This document shows positions 52,668 to 63,377 of a stretch of DNA of 64,000 nucleotides, one piece after another. The notes under the pieces are model-generated. The model was not told the DNA's origin. It did no database searches and saw only the letters and a list, made by a program, of their open reading frames with translations. A program made the translations under genes and the position numbers. Source of the DNA: Monoglobus pectinilyticus (lineage in GTDB: Bacteria > Bacillota > Clostridia > Monoglobales > Monoglobaceae); assembly GCF_002874775.1 (NCBI RefSeq), contig NZ_CP020991.1, positions 1,183,225-1,247,224 on the forward strand. The letters run 5' to 3'. How positions within the stretch are numbered: position 1 is the stretch's first letter; the number at the start of each line of letters is the position of its first letter.

Positions 52668-53708
52668 ATGATAAAAGTCGGAATATTAGGCGCTACCGGA
52701 TACGCCGGAATTGAAGTTGTCAGACTTTTGACCGCGCACCCGGAGGCGGAAATAGTGAGAGTGGTTTCGCAAAGTTTTGTGGGGCAGAAAATCTCGGATG
52801 TTTATCAAAATTTGAAGGGGATATGCGATTTATGCTGTACTGCGCTGGATGTTGACGATATAGCCGGCAGTTGTGACCTTGTCTTCACAGCTTTGCCTCA
52901 CGGCGCTTCTAAGACCGTTATTCCGTCATTGTATGAAAAGGGTTTGAAAATCGTGGATTTGAGCGGCGATTTCAGATATAACGACCCGGTCGTCTATGAA
53001 AAGTGGTATGGAGAACCCCACTCGGCGCCCGAGGTTTTAAAGGAATCGGTTTATGGTCTGTGCGAAATTCATAGAGATGAAATAAAGACCCATAGACTGA
53101 TAGGTAATCCGGGCTGTTACACGACTTGTTCTATTATGGGACTTGCTCCTCTTGCCGCGGCCAAGATTGTTGATACAAAAAATTTGATAATTGACGCAAA
53201 GTCAGGAGTGACAGGAGCCGGGCGAAGTGCGAGCCTGCCTAATATATTCTGTGAAGTAAATGAATCGCTTAAAGCATACAAGGTGGCCACCCACCGCCAT
53301 ACGTCTGAAATAGAGCAGGAGCTTTCAATATTATCAGGCGAGGATATAGTTCTTTCATTTACACCGCATCTCGTTCCGATGCAGAGGGGTATTTTTGCTA
53401 CTTGTTATGCCAATCTTACTAAAAAGATGACAACGGGTGAAGTTTTGGATATATATAAAGAATTTTATAAGAGTGAAGAATTTGTCCGTATCTATGACGA
53501 GGGGAGCCTACCGGAAATAAAGCATGTAGCCGGCTCAAACTATGTTGGTATAGGAGTGGTTGTTGACCCGCGTCTGAACCGTGCGGTTGTAGTGTCATGT
53601 ATAGATAATCTGATTAAAGGCGCCGCAGGGCAAGCGGTCCAGAACATGAATTTAATTTGCGGTATTGATGAGGGAACAGGACTTAGAGCAGCCGGAATGT
53701 ATTTATAA
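52668..53708 (+). CDS. argC: N-acetyl-gamma-glutamyl-phosphate reductase
   Basis: NADPH-dependent third step of arginine synthesis. 346 residues from the ATG at 52668, behind CGGAGTTGATTTCA; the upstream TTG at 52659 overlaps that site. Rossmann motif VGILGATGYAGIEVVRLL, the nucleophile Cys in GNPGCYTT, and the catalytic His region HRHTSEIEQEL. 18 bases before argB. Confidence 0.97.
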   Translation: MIKVGILGATGYAGIEVVRLLTAHPEAEIVRVVSQSFVGQKISDVYQNLKGICDLCCTALDVDDIAGSCDLVFTALPHGASKTVIPSLYEKGLKIVDLSGDFRYNDPVVYEKWYGEPHSAPEVLKESVYGLCEIHRDEIKTHRLIGNPGCYTTCSIMGLAPLAAAKIVDTKNLIIDAKSGVTGAGRSASLPNIFCEVNESLKAYKVATHRHTSEIEQELSILSGEDIVLSFTPHLVPMQRGIFATCYANLTKKMTTGEVLDIYKEFYKSEEFVRIYDEGSLPEIKHVAGSNYVGIGVVVDPRLNRAVVVSCIDNLIKGAAGQAVQNMNLICGIDEGTGLRAAGMYL

Positions 53709-53726
53709 AGATTGGGGGATTAGAAA

Positions 53727-54596
53727 TTGGAAGAACTTATTAAAAAGGCCGGTATACTTGTTGAAGCCCTGCCTTACATACAAAAATTGAACGGAAAAAC
53801 TGTTGTTATCAAATACGGCGGCAACGCTATGATAAGCGAAGAACTGAAAAACAAGGTTATGGAAGATATAACCTTGCTGAAATTTATAGGTTTGCACCCA
53901 GTGCTTGTACACGGCGGCGGTCCTGATATCTCGGAGACTTTGACAAGGTTTGGAATTCAAAGCGAGTTTGTAAACGGGTTAAGAGTCACCGATGACGAGA
54001 CCATGCGCGTGGCTCAGATGGTGCTTATGGGAAAAACCAATAAGGAAATTGTTTCGCTGATTTCACAAAAAGGCGGCAAAGCATTGGGTCTTTCAGGAAT
54101 TGACGGAGAGCTAATTGAATGCGAGAAGCAGTATGCCAATGTTGACGGCAAAATTGTTGATATCGGTTATGTTGGAAAGATAATTAAGATAAACCAAAAA
54201 GTTCTGGAGTTTTTGGCTAACGACGACTATATCCCCGTGGTTGCGCCGCTGGGAGTGGATAAGGAAGGCCGAAGCTATAATATAAACGCTGATACTGTGG
54301 CAGGCGCGATAGCCGCCGCACTAAAGGCAGAAAAACTTATGCTTTTGACAGACACCCCGGGAATAAAAAGCTCGCCGACCGCTGATGATATAATATATGA
54401 AATTAACCAAAAAGAAATATATAAGATGATTGAAGCCGGAACCATTGCCGGCGGTATGATTCCAAAGGTTAAAGGCGGACTTGAAGCATTGGCAGGAGGG
54501 GTAAATAACGTACATATAATTGACGGACGTATACCGCACTGTCTGCTGCTTGAAATATTTACCGACAGCGGTATAGGAACCATGATAACCCGATAA
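53727..54596 (+). CDS. argB: Acetylglutamate kinase
   Basis: Phosphorylates N-acetylglutamate, second step of arginine synthesis. 289 residues from a TTG start at 53727 ([15 protein letters not shown]), preceded by [25 protein letters not shown] binds phosphate, HGGGPDI and GKTNKEIVS bind substrate, and the C-terminal [14 protein letters not shown] is conserved. The N-terminal helix suggests the hexameric, arginine-inhibited type (inference). argJ and argD are not downstream. Confidence 0.96.
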   Translation: MEELIKKAGILVEALPYIQKLNGKTVVIKYGGNAMISEELKNKVMEDITLLKFIGLHPVLVHGGGPDISETLTRFGIQSEFVNGLRVTDDETMRVAQMVLMGKTNKEIVSLISQKGGKALGLSGIDGELIECEKQYANVDGKIVDIGYVGKIIKINQKVLEFLANDDYIPVVAPLGVDKEGRSYNINADTVAGAIAAALKAEKLMLLTDTPGIKSSPTADDIIYEINQKEIYKMIEAGTIAGGMIPKVKGGLEALAGGVNNVHIIDGRIPHCLLLEIFTDSGIGTMITR

Positions 54597-54632
54597 TACA
54601 AGCCGTATATGGGAGCTGAATAGAGGGATAGT

Positions 54633-55246
54633 ATGAAAAAGATGTTATTAGTATCAATGTTTCAGAACGTTACAGGTATACTGAAAAAAGTGGAACCTGA
54701 ATTAAAAAATAAACTGTGACATATATCCCTACTGCCAGTAAGGCTGAAAAGTTAGGTTTTTTTGTAAAAATCGGCAAGTGGACATTGAGGCGATTGGGGC
54801 TGACTGTTGATGAGCTGGATACATCCTTCGCGTCTTATGAGACTGCCAAAAGTAAACTAGAAAAAAATGATATTATATATGTTGCCGGCGGCAATATGTT
54901 CTACTTGTTGCAGGAATTAAAAAGAACCGGAACCGATAAGTTGTTAGCCGATGAAATAAACAAAGGCAAGCTTTACATAGGAGAGTCGGCAGGCGCAATA
55001 CTTACGGCGCCGGATATAGGTTATTCTGCAGAAATGGATAATGTGGGAAAAGCGCCGGATCTGAAAGATTATTCAGGACTTAATGTTGTTGATTTTTATG
55101 TTGTGCCCCATTATAAAAATTGGGAGATGGGGAAAGCGGCACAGATAATAATTGATAAATACTCAGAAAGTTTGGATTTAAAAGTTATTAACGATAAACA
55201 AGCTATATTTATTGACAATGACAAGGTCAAAATATTAGACAAATAG
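54633..55246 (+). pseudogene. Peptidase S51 (dipeptidase E-like), frameshifted near its N-terminus
   Basis: Start ATG 54633 behind AGAGGGATAGT reads MKKMLLVSMFQNVTGILKKV and ends at a TGA. The body continues one frame away from about 54716: TVTYIPTASKAEK, VAGGNMFYLLQEL and the nucleophile elbow IGESAGAIL, to 55246. One extra A in the AATAAAC stretch (54708-54713) would restore about 205 codons, the family length. Either a recent frameshift, an error, or a product translated from an internal GTG without its first strand. Follows argB by 36 bases. Confidence 0.75.
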
Positions 55247-55270
55247 ACTGACCGCAAAGGTGATCGCCAA

Positions 55271-55684
55271 ATGAAAATGCCTGAAGAAATTGAACCATTT
55301 ATGTTTGCTCCATGCGGAATGAACTGTAAAGTTTGTTATAAGCACTTGGCTCATAAAAATTCGTGCGGCGGATGTTTGAAAATTGGTTCTGAAAAGCCGA
55401 AACACTGCCGTGTATGCAAGATCAAGGACTGCGCAAAGAATAAGGGCGTAACATACTGTTTTGAATGTGCGAATTATCCTTGTAAACAGGTTGATTATTT
55501 GGAGCAAAGCTATATAAAAAGGTATGAGGTTAGTTTAATGGAAAATACCAGATTAGTTAAAGAATGCGGGATAGAATACTTTATGCGGCAGCAAAAGAAT
55601 AAATATACCTGCGCAAAGTGCGGCGGCATAATTTCCATACATGATAAAGAGTGCAGTGAGTGCCGAAATAGCGGCGGCAATTAG
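55271..55684 (+). CDS. DUF3795-family Cys-rich protein
   Basis: 137 residues. The N-terminal FAPCGMNCKVCYK, then CGGCLK, HCRVCKIKDCAK and CFECANYPC are the zinc-type cysteine clusters of DUF3795. A C-terminal CAKCGGIISIHDKECSEC adds a second zinc ribbon. Function unknown; such genes often travel with GyrI-like proteins, as here. Ribosome site AAAGGTGATCGCCAA. Confidence 0.86.
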   Translation: MKMPEEIEPFMFAPCGMNCKVCYKHLAHKNSCGGCLKIGSEKPKHCRVCKIKDCAKNKGVTYCFECANYPCKQVDYLEQSYIKRYEVSLMENTRLVKECGIEYFMRQQKNKYTCAKCGGIISIHDKECSECRNSGGN

Positions 55685-55726
55685 TTGCAGTACGTTTCTA
55701 AATGGTAAAGAAAAGGGAATGAGATC

Positions 55727-56191
55727 ATGTCAGAAATAAAAGTCAGTGTAGTAAATTTAAAAAAGCAAACAGTATATGGTCTATGGAAAAATTCAAATGA
55801 CAGCACAGTTTCAAAAGATATAAAGAATCTTTCTAAAAAATATCACATAAAGGTGTCGTCGCCGGGCAGTAAAGTGTTCCCCTATTTCGTGCTGTCAAGG
55901 AATTATAACGAACTGAGTAAGGATTTTGAAATGTTTGTGGGAGGCACAATAGACAAAAAAGGGTTAGAATCTTTAATTATTCCAAACGGTGAATATGCAA
56001 GGATAACTATAAAACCGAAACTGGGATTTTTGTGGGGATTGGCTATTGGCGAAGCAAAGAGATATTTCTATACCAAATGGCTGCCTAAAAGCCGATATTC
56101 GGCGCTGAATATGGAATATGAATACCATACTGAGAAGAGTGATGGAAAGTCTCCGGAAATAGATATATTTTTTGCTGTTAAGAGAAAATAA
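55727..56191 (+). CDS. GyrI-like effector-binding domain protein
   Basis: 154 residues, single SOUL/GyrI-like domain: VVNLKKQTVYGLWKNSND at the start, the central FPYFVLSRNYNELSKDFEMFVGG, IPNGEYARITIKPK, and the C-terminal YEYHTEKSDGKSPEIDIFFAV. No DNA-binding domain. Probably binds a small hydrophobic molecule or acts as a detoxifying hydrolase, as suggested for the family. Ribosome site AAAGGGAATGAGATC. Confidence 0.85.
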   Translation: MSEIKVSVVNLKKQTVYGLWKNSNDSTVSKDIKNLSKKYHIKVSSPGSKVFPYFVLSRNYNELSKDFEMFVGGTIDKKGLESLIIPNGEYARITIKPKLGFLWGLAIGEAKRYFYTKWLPKSRYSALNMEYEYHTEKSDGKSPEIDIFFAVKRK

Positions 56192-57167
56192 CAGTAATGC
56201 TTAACGCCGGAATAGCCGAACAATAACCGCAAAGGTTTAATAGAAATAGCACATTTTTGGAAAAAGCGTCTTTGGCAGTCACGTCTTATTTTTTCTTAAT
56301 CCTTGATACGCGCTTCTTATATATTATTGTCCAGCAGCAAAACACGGTAAATGGGAAGTGAACCATATCTGTTCCTGTTTTTTGAAAATATTAAAATGCT
56401 TTTTTATGTATATTTTCAATTTGCTATTTTCTGTTGCGGCGCAGATATTCATAATAACCGAAACGTGATACTTTTTGAAACGGTATACTTTTTTGATATC
56501 ACACATTTTCTAAAATTCCTATAAAACTGAAATTATATACATACTTTGCACTTAAAAAGATTTGTTTTGTAGTATTAATTCTTTATATTTTTGTAGTTTT
56601 TTAATTCGTATTCAGCATTAAAAAAGCGTTTTTTATGCCTCGAAAGCTACTTTAACTATGTTTATCATATTTGTTAATTCAACGATACGTACTGATATTG
56701 TTGATTCCAAATTTTTTTACTGTTTCATAAATAATTTTTTTGCCTGTCCGTGCCATTTTTATAGATGCAGTTTTATATTGTTTGTCATAAACTGTTTGTT
56801 TTATAAACCGGACCGACTTTTTTAATCATTCTATACTTTGTAATTAGATTATTGTACTATATCCCAAATATGTCCTTATACTGCCTAAAAGGTTTGAGTT
56901 ATTTCAAAAGTGATGAACTTTTATTTAGGTGTATTTTTATTATTCAATAATGAAGACGAGCTGTCAGGAACTTACAGCCCGCCTTTTGATTATATATCTC
57001 GAAAATAAAAATTATAATAATTTTGCATATATAAACCCAAGTGTTCAGGAAATTAATCTGTTTACAAAAAATAACGCGATTTAGTTGATAAAGTATATAA
57101 ATAATATTATTGAGCGCCTGATTAATCAATGATAAACATATTATTTTAATGCGCGCTGTTATAATAA
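56192..57167. other. Gene-poor stretch of almost 1 kb
   Basis: AT-rich, between the convergent GyrI-like gene and topB. Frames at 56324-56506 and 56944-57129 (minus) lack ribosome sites and motifs. No tRNA, repeat family member or clear terminator recognised. Confidence 0.5.
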
Positions 57168-59339
57168 TTATAGATTTAGCTTATCAAATGCTGCTGCAAA
57201 TGGATTGTTGGAGTCGTCTTCTTTTTTGTTTTGATTGCGAAGATAATTTTGCACATCTCTTTTGGAAGCGCCGCTTTGTCCTCTCCGCTCCTTGAAGGCG
57301 GAGTATTTTTCCCTGTAGCCGCATGAGCAGTAGAAACTCTTTTTTTCACCCTCGCCTCTAAGCTCCATTTTTTTGTGGCATTCAGGACAGCGTGCGTTTG
57401 TTATTATGCTGACTGAACGGCGGTAACCGCAGTCCCTATCCTGGCAGACCAGCATTTTTCCCTTTTTACCATTTACCTCAAGCAAATATTTTCCGCAGTC
57501 GGGACAAGTCTTTTTGGTCATGTTGTCATGTTTGTATTCGGCGCTGCTGTTTTTAACGGTCTTAACAAGGTCGGCAGAATACTTTTCTATTTCAGCAATA
57601 AATTTTTGCTTTTGAGTTTTGCCTTTTGAAATTTTTTCTAACTCTTGTTCCCACTTAGCGGTGAGCAGGGGTTCTTTTAAATCCGGCGGCACCAAATCTA
57701 TGAGCTGAACGCCTTTTGAAGTAGGAACCATGCTGTTTCCCTGCTTTTCTACATAGAATGAGGAGTATAGCTTTTCTATTATATCGGCTCTTGTGGCAGG
57801 GGTTCCTAGCCCTCCGCCCAAATATTCTTTCATATTTTTGTCGTTTACAAAACGGGAGGGATTTTCCATAGCCGAAAGTAATGTTGCCTCCGTATATCGT
57901 GCCGGAGGTTTTGTTTTGCCTGATTTGACGAATGTGTTTTTACAGATAAACTCGTCGCTGTATTTCATTTTGGGGAGTATTTGTTTCCTTTCCTGTGCGT
58001 CAGCAGTATCTTCATCATCAAACGAGTAGTCTGAGGAATATACTGCTTTCCAGCCAAGAGAAACCTCCTCTTTGCCTCCTGCTGTAAACTTCTCACTTTC
58101 GCACTCAAATTCAGCTTTGATTTGTTTATATTTATACGGACCCATAAAACAGGCCAAAAACCGTTTGACCACAAGATTATATATGCGCTTTTCTTCTGTT
58201 GAGAGCGAAATCATAGGAACCTTTTGTTCAGTTGGTATTATGGCATGGTGGTCTGAAACCTTACTGTTATTTATGCAGCTTTTGTTGATTTTTAATTTCC
58301 TGCGGAGTATATCTTCAGCCGCCGCCTTTGTGTCGCCGATGGTTACAGCACGCAGACGTTCATTTAATGTCGGAACTATATCGTCAGTCAAATAGCGTGA
58401 ATCAGTTCTAGGGTACGTCAGTGCCTTATGCTGTTCATATAATTTTTGCATTATGTTGAGAGTTTGTTTCGGAGAGTAACCGTAGAGCTTGTTTGCGTCT
58501 CTTTGGAGTTCGGTCAAATCGTATAACATGGGCGCATACGTCTGTTTGTCAGAGCTTCTTAAAGATGTGAGCTTGAACGGTTTGCCTTTAATCTCTTTGG
58601 ATATTCTTTCTGCTTTTTCACGGTCAAATGTGGATAGTCCGCCGTCCTTGCTGCGCCAGGAAACAAATAATTTGCCTATATCGGCTTCTATTGTGTAATA
58701 TTCCTTAGGAACAAATTTCTTTATCTCATTTTCTCTCTGCACTAATAGTGCGAGTGTAGGAGTTTGTACACGTCCGGCGGATAACTGAGCATTAAACTTG
58801 CAGGTAAGGGCTCTCGTAACATTTAATCCGACAAGCCAGTCGGCTTCAGCCCTTGCCTGGGCCGCCATATAGAGATTATAATACTCCTTGCCGTCTCTTA
58901 GTTTCTGAAAGCCTTCTTTTATTGCTTTATCAGTCTGTGACGATATCCAAAGTCTTTTTATTGGTTTTTTAACTCCGCTTTTCTCAATTATCCAGCGGGC
59001 AACCAGCTCGCCTTCACGCCCGGCGTCGGTTGCAATAATAACGGAGCTGACCTCTGAGCTTCGCAGCTGGCGTTTTACAATGCTGTACTGTTTTGAAGTC
59101 TGCTTTATGACCTCGAGTTTCATCTTTCCCGGCAGCATAGGGAGCGTTTCCAGGCTCCAGGTTTTGTATTCATCTCCGTAGGCTTCCGGGTCGGCCAAAG
59201 TGACCAAGTGACCGAGAGCCCATGTCACTATATATTTGTCTCCTATAAGGCATCCGTCAGATTTTCTGCTGCACTTTAAGACCCGTGCAAGTTCTCTTCC
59301 GACGGATGGTTTTTCTGCTAAGACGAGAGTTTTAGACAT
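57168..59339 (-). CDS. topB: DNA topoisomerase III (type IA)
   Basis: Single-strand passage topoisomerase that decatenates DNA. 723 residues. Toprim domain TLVLAEKPSVGRELARVL with IIATDAGREGELVARWI; active-site Tyr in LTYPRTDSRYL (about 314); C-terminal zinc ribbons CPDCGKYLLEVNGKKGKMLVC and CPECHKKM. The zinc tail is longer than in Escherichia coli TopB and typical of Firmicutes. Ribosome site AAAGGAGGAAAAC. Confidence 0.95.
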   Translation of the reverse strand: MSKTLVLAEKPSVGRELARVLKCSRKSDGCLIGDKYIVTWALGHLVTLADPEAYGDEYKTWSLETLPMLPGKMKLEVIKQTSKQYSIVKRQLRSSEVSSVIIATDAGREGELVARWIIEKSGVKKPIKRLWISSQTDKAIKEGFQKLRDGKEYYNLYMAAQARAEADWLVGLNVTRALTCKFNAQLSAGRVQTPTLALLVQRENEIKKFVPKEYYTIEADIGKLFVSWRSKDGGLSTFDREKAERISKEIKGKPFKLTSLRSSDKQTYAPMLYDLTELQRDANKLYGYSPKQTLNIMQKLYEQHKALTYPRTDSRYLTDDIVPTLNERLRAVTIGDTKAAAEDILRRKLKINKSCINNSKVSDHHAIIPTEQKVPMISLSTEEKRIYNLVVKRFLACFMGPYKYKQIKAEFECESEKFTAGGKEEVSLGWKAVYSSDYSFDDEDTADAQERKQILPKMKYSDEFICKNTFVKSGKTKPPARYTEATLLSAMENPSRFVNDKNMKEYLGGGLGTPATRADIIEKLYSSFYVEKQGNSMVPTSKGVQLIDLVPPDLKEPLLTAKWEQELEKISKGKTQKQKFIAEIEKYSADLVKTVKNSSAEYKHDNMTKKTCPDCGKYLLEVNGKKGKMLVCQDRDCGYRRSVSIITNARCPECHKKMELRGEGEKKSFYCSCGYREKYSAFKERRGQSGASKRDVQNYLRNQNKKEDDSNNPFAAAFDKLNL

Positions 59340-59389
59340 ATGTTTTCCTCCTTTATGGGGAATTATTGATTGAAATTTTGTATCATAAA

Positions 59390-59418
59390 ATTATACCACA
59401 AAATTTATATTTTGTACA
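59390..59418 (-). promoter_or_regulatory. Promoter of topB
   Basis: TGTACA, 17 bases, TATAAT on the minus strand. Back to back with the ppk2 promoter, 12 bases apart. Confidence 0.62.
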
Positions 59419-59430
59419 TAGCCGGTTAAA

Positions 59431-59459
59431 TTGACAATAGAGTTAAAACGGTGTAGAAT
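59431..59459 (+). promoter_or_regulatory. Promoter of ppk2
   Basis: TTGACA, 17 bases, TAGAAT. Confidence 0.85.
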
Positions 59460-59538
59460 AAATAAAATACGAGTATAATTATCTATTATGATGTTAAATA
59501 TTTTGATAAGAGAATTAGTCAGGAAGGGATGATATAAT

Positions 59539-60411
59539 ATGAATATAGAAAAGTTTGCATATTATGGTGATAAGAAAATTAAAATAAAAGATGTTCCGAC
59601 CTCAAGCAAGCCATATGATGTGGAGAAAGAACGGATAATTGACGAAACCGAAAAAATGAAACCTCAGATAGAAGACTTGCAGGAGAAACTCTACGCCGAA
59701 GCCAAAGAGGGGCTTATAATTATTATTCAGGCTATAGATGCGGCCGGTAAGGACAGCACTATAAAACATGTGATGAGCGGAGTGAATCCCCAGGGCGTGT
59801 CTGTAACAGCGTTTAAACAGCCCTCATCTGAGGAACTTGCTCACGGTTTTTTGTGGCGGGCGGAAAAAGCTGTTCCTAGAAGAGGTTATATAGGAATTAT
59901 GAACCGTTCATACTATGAGGATGTGTTGGTTGTAAAGGTGCATAATCTGCAAAAAACTTATAAAATGCCTAAGCGGTGCGTAGATATGCCCGCCGCAGAT
60001 TTCTTTAAAAACCGTTATAAGCATATTAGAAATTATGAGGAATATCTCAGTGACAACGGATATAGGGTAATCAAAATATTTCTTAATGTCTCGGCTGAAA
60101 AGCAGAAGGAACGTTTCTTAGAGCGAATAGACAACCCGGCAAAAAATTGGAAATTCTCTGCTGATGATTTATCTGAAAGAGCGTTGTGGGACGAGTATCA
60201 GAAGGCCTTTGAGGATATGATAAACGAAACCGCAACAAAAACATCGGAATGGTATGTGCTCCCGGCTGATCAGAAATGGTTTACAAGATACTTAGTTTCA
60301 AAAATAATATTAAAGACGCTTAAAAAAATGAATCCAAAGTATCCTGAAGTCTCCAAAGAAGATAAAGAGGAGCTTGAGGAGTGCAGAAACGAATTATTGG
60401 CTCAAAAGTAA
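59539..60411 (+). CDS. Polyphosphate kinase 2 family protein
   Basis: Transfers phosphate between polyphosphate and nucleotides. 290 residues. Walker A variant IQAIDAAGKDSTIKHVMSG, the conserved NPQGVSVTAFKQPSSEELAHGFLWR, Walker B-type NRSYYEDVLV and the lid arginines in RFLERIDNPAKNWKFS. One-domain PPK2, probably class I or III; the preferred nucleotide cannot be read. Ribosome site AGGAAGGGATGATATA. Confidence 0.93.
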   Translation: MNIEKFAYYGDKKIKIKDVPTSSKPYDVEKERIIDETEKMKPQIEDLQEKLYAEAKEGLIIIIQAIDAAGKDSTIKHVMSGVNPQGVSVTAFKQPSSEELAHGFLWRAEKAVPRRGYIGIMNRSYYEDVLVVKVHNLQKTYKMPKRCVDMPAADFFKNRYKHIRNYEEYLSDNGYRVIKIFLNVSAEKQKERFLERIDNPAKNWKFSADDLSERALWDEYQKAFEDMINETATKTSEWYVLPADQKWFTRYLVSKIILKTLKKMNPKYPEVSKEDKEELEECRNELLAQK

Positions 60412-60430
60412 GTTCAGAAATAGTAATAAC

Positions 60431-60470
60431 AAAACCGCACCGGAACTGCAGAATAGTCCGGTGCGGTTTT
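60431..60470. terminator. Bidirectional terminator between ppk2 and pckA
   Basis: AAAACCGCACCGGA (60431-60444) pairs with TCCGGTGCGGTTTT (60457-60470). T-runs on both strands suit the two convergent genes. Confidence 0.93.
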
Positions 60471-60498
60471 TATATAATATTTTAAGGCTTGTTTATAA

Positions 60499-62283
60499 CT
60501 AGTCGTTAAGATTTTTGTCAAGGATTTCAAGCTGTTTCTTAATGTCAGCCGGAAGTCTGTCTCCGAACTGAGCAAAGTATTCCTTAATATTCTCAACGTC
60601 TTCTTTCCAAACTTCTTTATCAACACTGAGCAGAGCGTCAAGTTCTTCAGCAGAAATGCCGAGGCCTGTTGTGTCGATGTCAGAAGCTGTAGGAAGCAGA
60701 CCGATAGCACTGTCATGGGCGTCAGCTTTGCCTGAAACACGGTCGAGTATCCATAGAAGAACTCTCATGTTATCGCCGAATCCGGGCCACATAAAGTTGC
60801 CTTCATCGTCTTTTCTAAACCAGTTAACGTGGAATATTGCAGGAGCATTGTCACCGAGCTTTTTGCCCATTTCGAGCCAATGTCCAAAATAATCAGCCAT
60901 GTTGTATCCAACGAATGGTTTCATAGCCATAGGGTCACGTCTTACAACGCCTACAGCGCCGGCAGCGGCAGCGGTAGTTTCAGAAGCCATAGTAGCTCCT
61001 ACAAACACACCGTGTTCCCAGTCGCGTGCTTGATATACCAGCGGAGCGGTTTTAGCGCGGCGTCCGCCGAATACAATAGCAGAAATCGGAACGCCCTGTG
61101 GGTTTTCAAACTCAGAAGAAATACATGGGCAGTTTATAGCCGGAGCTGTAAATCTTGAGTTAGGATGAGCGAGGTTGCCTTCGTATGTTGTTCCGTCAAC
61201 CTTTTCTCCCAGCCAGTTTGTGCAGTTCTTTGGAGGATTCTTGTCAAGACCTTCCCACCATACTGTCAGGTCGTCATTGTTAAGAGCAACATTTGTGAAA
61301 ATGGTGTTCTTCTTTGTAGATTCCAAAGCGTTGAAGTTTGTCTTTTCGCTTGTTCCCGGAGCAACTCCGAAGAAACCTGCTTCAGGATTAATAGCATAGA
61401 GCTTTCCGTCTTCAGGATTGATTCTCAGCCAAGCGATATCGTCGCCGACTGTCCAAACCTTATATCCTTTTTCCTGGAGATATTCCGGCGGAATAAGCAT
61501 AGCGAGATTTGTTTTACCGCAAGCGCTTGGGAATGCGGCAGCAATATACTTAACTTCTCCCTGAGGATTTTCAAGACCAAGGATAAGCATGTGTTCTGCC
61601 ATCCAGCCTTCTTGCTTTCCGAGATATGAGGCAATTCTCAGAGCGAAACACTTCTTGCCGAGAAGAACGTTTCCGCCGTAAGCAGAGTTAACTGACATAA
61701 TCGCATTGTCCTGCGGGAAGTGAACGATATATCTTTCTTCAGGATTAACGTCCTTTTTAGCGTGCAGACATTTTACAAAATCTCCGTCTGTTCCAAGAAC
61801 GTCCATAACTTCCTGACCGATTCTTGTCATGATATTCATGTTAAGAACAACATAGATACTGTCTGTAAGCTCTATACCGATTTTTGAGAAAGGTGAGCCG
61901 ACAGGTCCCATTGAATAAGGGATAATGTACATTGTTCTGCCCTTCATTGCGCCTGTATAAAGAGCCTTGAGCTTATCATACATCTGACTTGGTTCCATCC
62001 AGTTGTTGATTGGGCCGGCTTCTTCTTCTGTCGGAGTACAGATAAATGTTCTGTCCTCAACACGGGCAACGTCGTTTTCAGCTGTTCTGTGGTAGTAACA
62101 GCCCGGAAGTTTTTCCTCGTTAAGCTTAATAAGCTCGCCTGTTGATACTGCCTCAGCGCGGAGAGCCTCAAGCTGGCTTTCGCTTCCGTCAATCCATACA
62201 ACACTTTCAGGCTGGCACATAGCAATTTGCTCTTCCAGCCACTTGTTTACTTTTTCATTACTGCACTTTGTAAATTCAGCCAT
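60499..62283 (-). CDS. pckA: Phosphoenolpyruvate carboxykinase (GTP)
   Basis: Interconverts oxaloacetate and PEP with GTP/GDP. 594 residues from the ATG at 62283 (MAEFTKCSNEKV), behind TTAGGAGGATGAAT; the frame from 62304 includes that site. The P-loop FPSACGKTNLAMLIPP with the reactive Cys identifies the GTP-dependent class, unlike the ATP enzyme of many Firmicutes. GDDIAWLRI and NPEAGFFGVAPGT are further family motifs. In anaerobes the enzyme often works in the carboxylating direction in fermentation (inference). Confidence 0.96.
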   Translation of the reverse strand: MAEFTKCSNEKVNKWLEEQIAMCQPESVVWIDGSESQLEALRAEAVSTGELIKLNEEKLPGCYYHRTAENDVARVEDRTFICTPTEEEAGPINNWMEPSQMYDKLKALYTGAMKGRTMYIIPYSMGPVGSPFSKIGIELTDSIYVVLNMNIMTRIGQEVMDVLGTDGDFVKCLHAKKDVNPEERYIVHFPQDNAIMSVNSAYGGNVLLGKKCFALRIASYLGKQEGWMAEHMLILGLENPQGEVKYIAAAFPSACGKTNLAMLIPPEYLQEKGYKVWTVGDDIAWLRINPEDGKLYAINPEAGFFGVAPGTSEKTNFNALESTKKNTIFTNVALNNDDLTVWWEGLDKNPPKNCTNWLGEKVDGTTYEGNLAHPNSRFTAPAINCPCISSEFENPQGVPISAIVFGGRRAKTAPLVYQARDWEHGVFVGATMASETTAAAAGAVGVVRRDPMAMKPFVGYNMADYFGHWLEMGKKLGDNAPAIFHVNWFRKDDEGNFMWPGFGDNMRVLLWILDRVSGKADAHDSAIGLLPTASDIDTTGLGISAEELDALLSVDKEVWKEDVENIKEYFAQFGDRLPADIKKQLEILDKNLND

Positions 62284-62355
62284 ATTCATCCTCCTAAAAT
62301 TCATACTAGTAATTTAAAAATTTAAACAAATTTCTAGTTAGTTTATTTTATCACA

Positions 62356-62384
62356 ATTCTACCTCAAATATTTGGCTCTGTCAA
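62356..62384 (-). promoter_or_regulatory. Promoter of pckA
   Basis: TTGACA, 17 bases, TAGAAT on the minus strand, about 73 bases before the start. Confidence 0.87.
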
Positions 62385-62584
62385 ATAGATTTTTACAACC
62401 ATTGATACATCTTTCACAATATCTACAGTCGTGATAGTTCTTGAAAAAAATAGCTGAAAATTTTGTGAACTTTGCTTAAAAGAAAATGCTACAAATTTAG
62501 TAGGAAATCATATGATATGAAATTTATCTTCATAAACACTTTGTTTAAATATTTTTTTGTGAAATAACAATTTTGATAAATTCA

Positions 62585-63170
62585 ATTTACATATAAATTA
62601 AAAAATAAATAGAGCTGTATATAACAAACATCGGCAGGGTGACCGAAGGTCACCGCGTTAGGTGCGTAGCCGCGGAATAGCAGCTAACAAATTAAAATCA
62701 CCGTTAACCTATGTCCATATAGTTTGCCTTATAAACTAAAAAATACGGACCGACGGAATTTGTCAAGAGTGGTTTCGCGAGAATGGTATGAATAATATTT
62801 TAAATAATAAAAGAAAGATAAATATAAAATACATATAAATTAAAAAGTAAATAGAGCTGTATTTAACAAACATCGGCAGGGCGACCGAAGGTTACCGCGT
62901 TAGGTGCGTAGGTGCGGAATAGCAGCTAACAAATTAAAGTCACCGTTAACCTATGTCCGTATAGTTTGCCTTATAAACTGAAAAATACGGACCGACGGAA
63001 TTTGCCAAGAGCAGTTTCGCGAAAGTGGTATGGATAATATTTTAAATAATAAAAGAAAGATAAATATAAAAAATATATAAATAAAAAAAATAAATAGAGC
63101 TGTATATAACAAACATCGGCAGGGTGACCGAAGGTCACCGCGTTAGGTGCGTAGCCGCGGAGATGCAAAA
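62585..63170. repeat. Family A hairpin repeats in a 240-bp tandem array (three copies)
   Basis: Copies at about 62629, 62868 and 63108: AACAAACATCGGCAGGG, hairpin, GCGTTAGGTGCGTAG. Stem GGTGACC/GGTCACC with loop GAA in copies 1 and 3; copy 2 has GGCGACC/GGTTACC (one mismatch, one wobble). Each long unit also contains GTCCGTA...TACGGAC with an inner AGTTT/AAACT stem. The third unit is truncated after the hairpin. Same flanks as the 7.3 kb family, different stem. Confidence 0.9.
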
Positions 63171-63377
63171 AATAAATAAAAATAATTTTAAATTAACACA
63201 AATCAATTGAATTCATTAACCAAATAGATGTGTTATGCTGTAAAACACAAAATTTGATTTATAGGTTTATAGTTATTATTTTATTAAGAGTTTTATGAAC
63301 TCATAAGTTATTTAAACTAAATGTATAACAGAAAAACATGACATTTATAGATATATAAATTATTGTTTAAGTAAAAA
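63171..63377. other. AT-rich spacer without a gene
   Basis: Between the repeat array and the fabZ terminator. Nothing recognised. Confidence 0.5.
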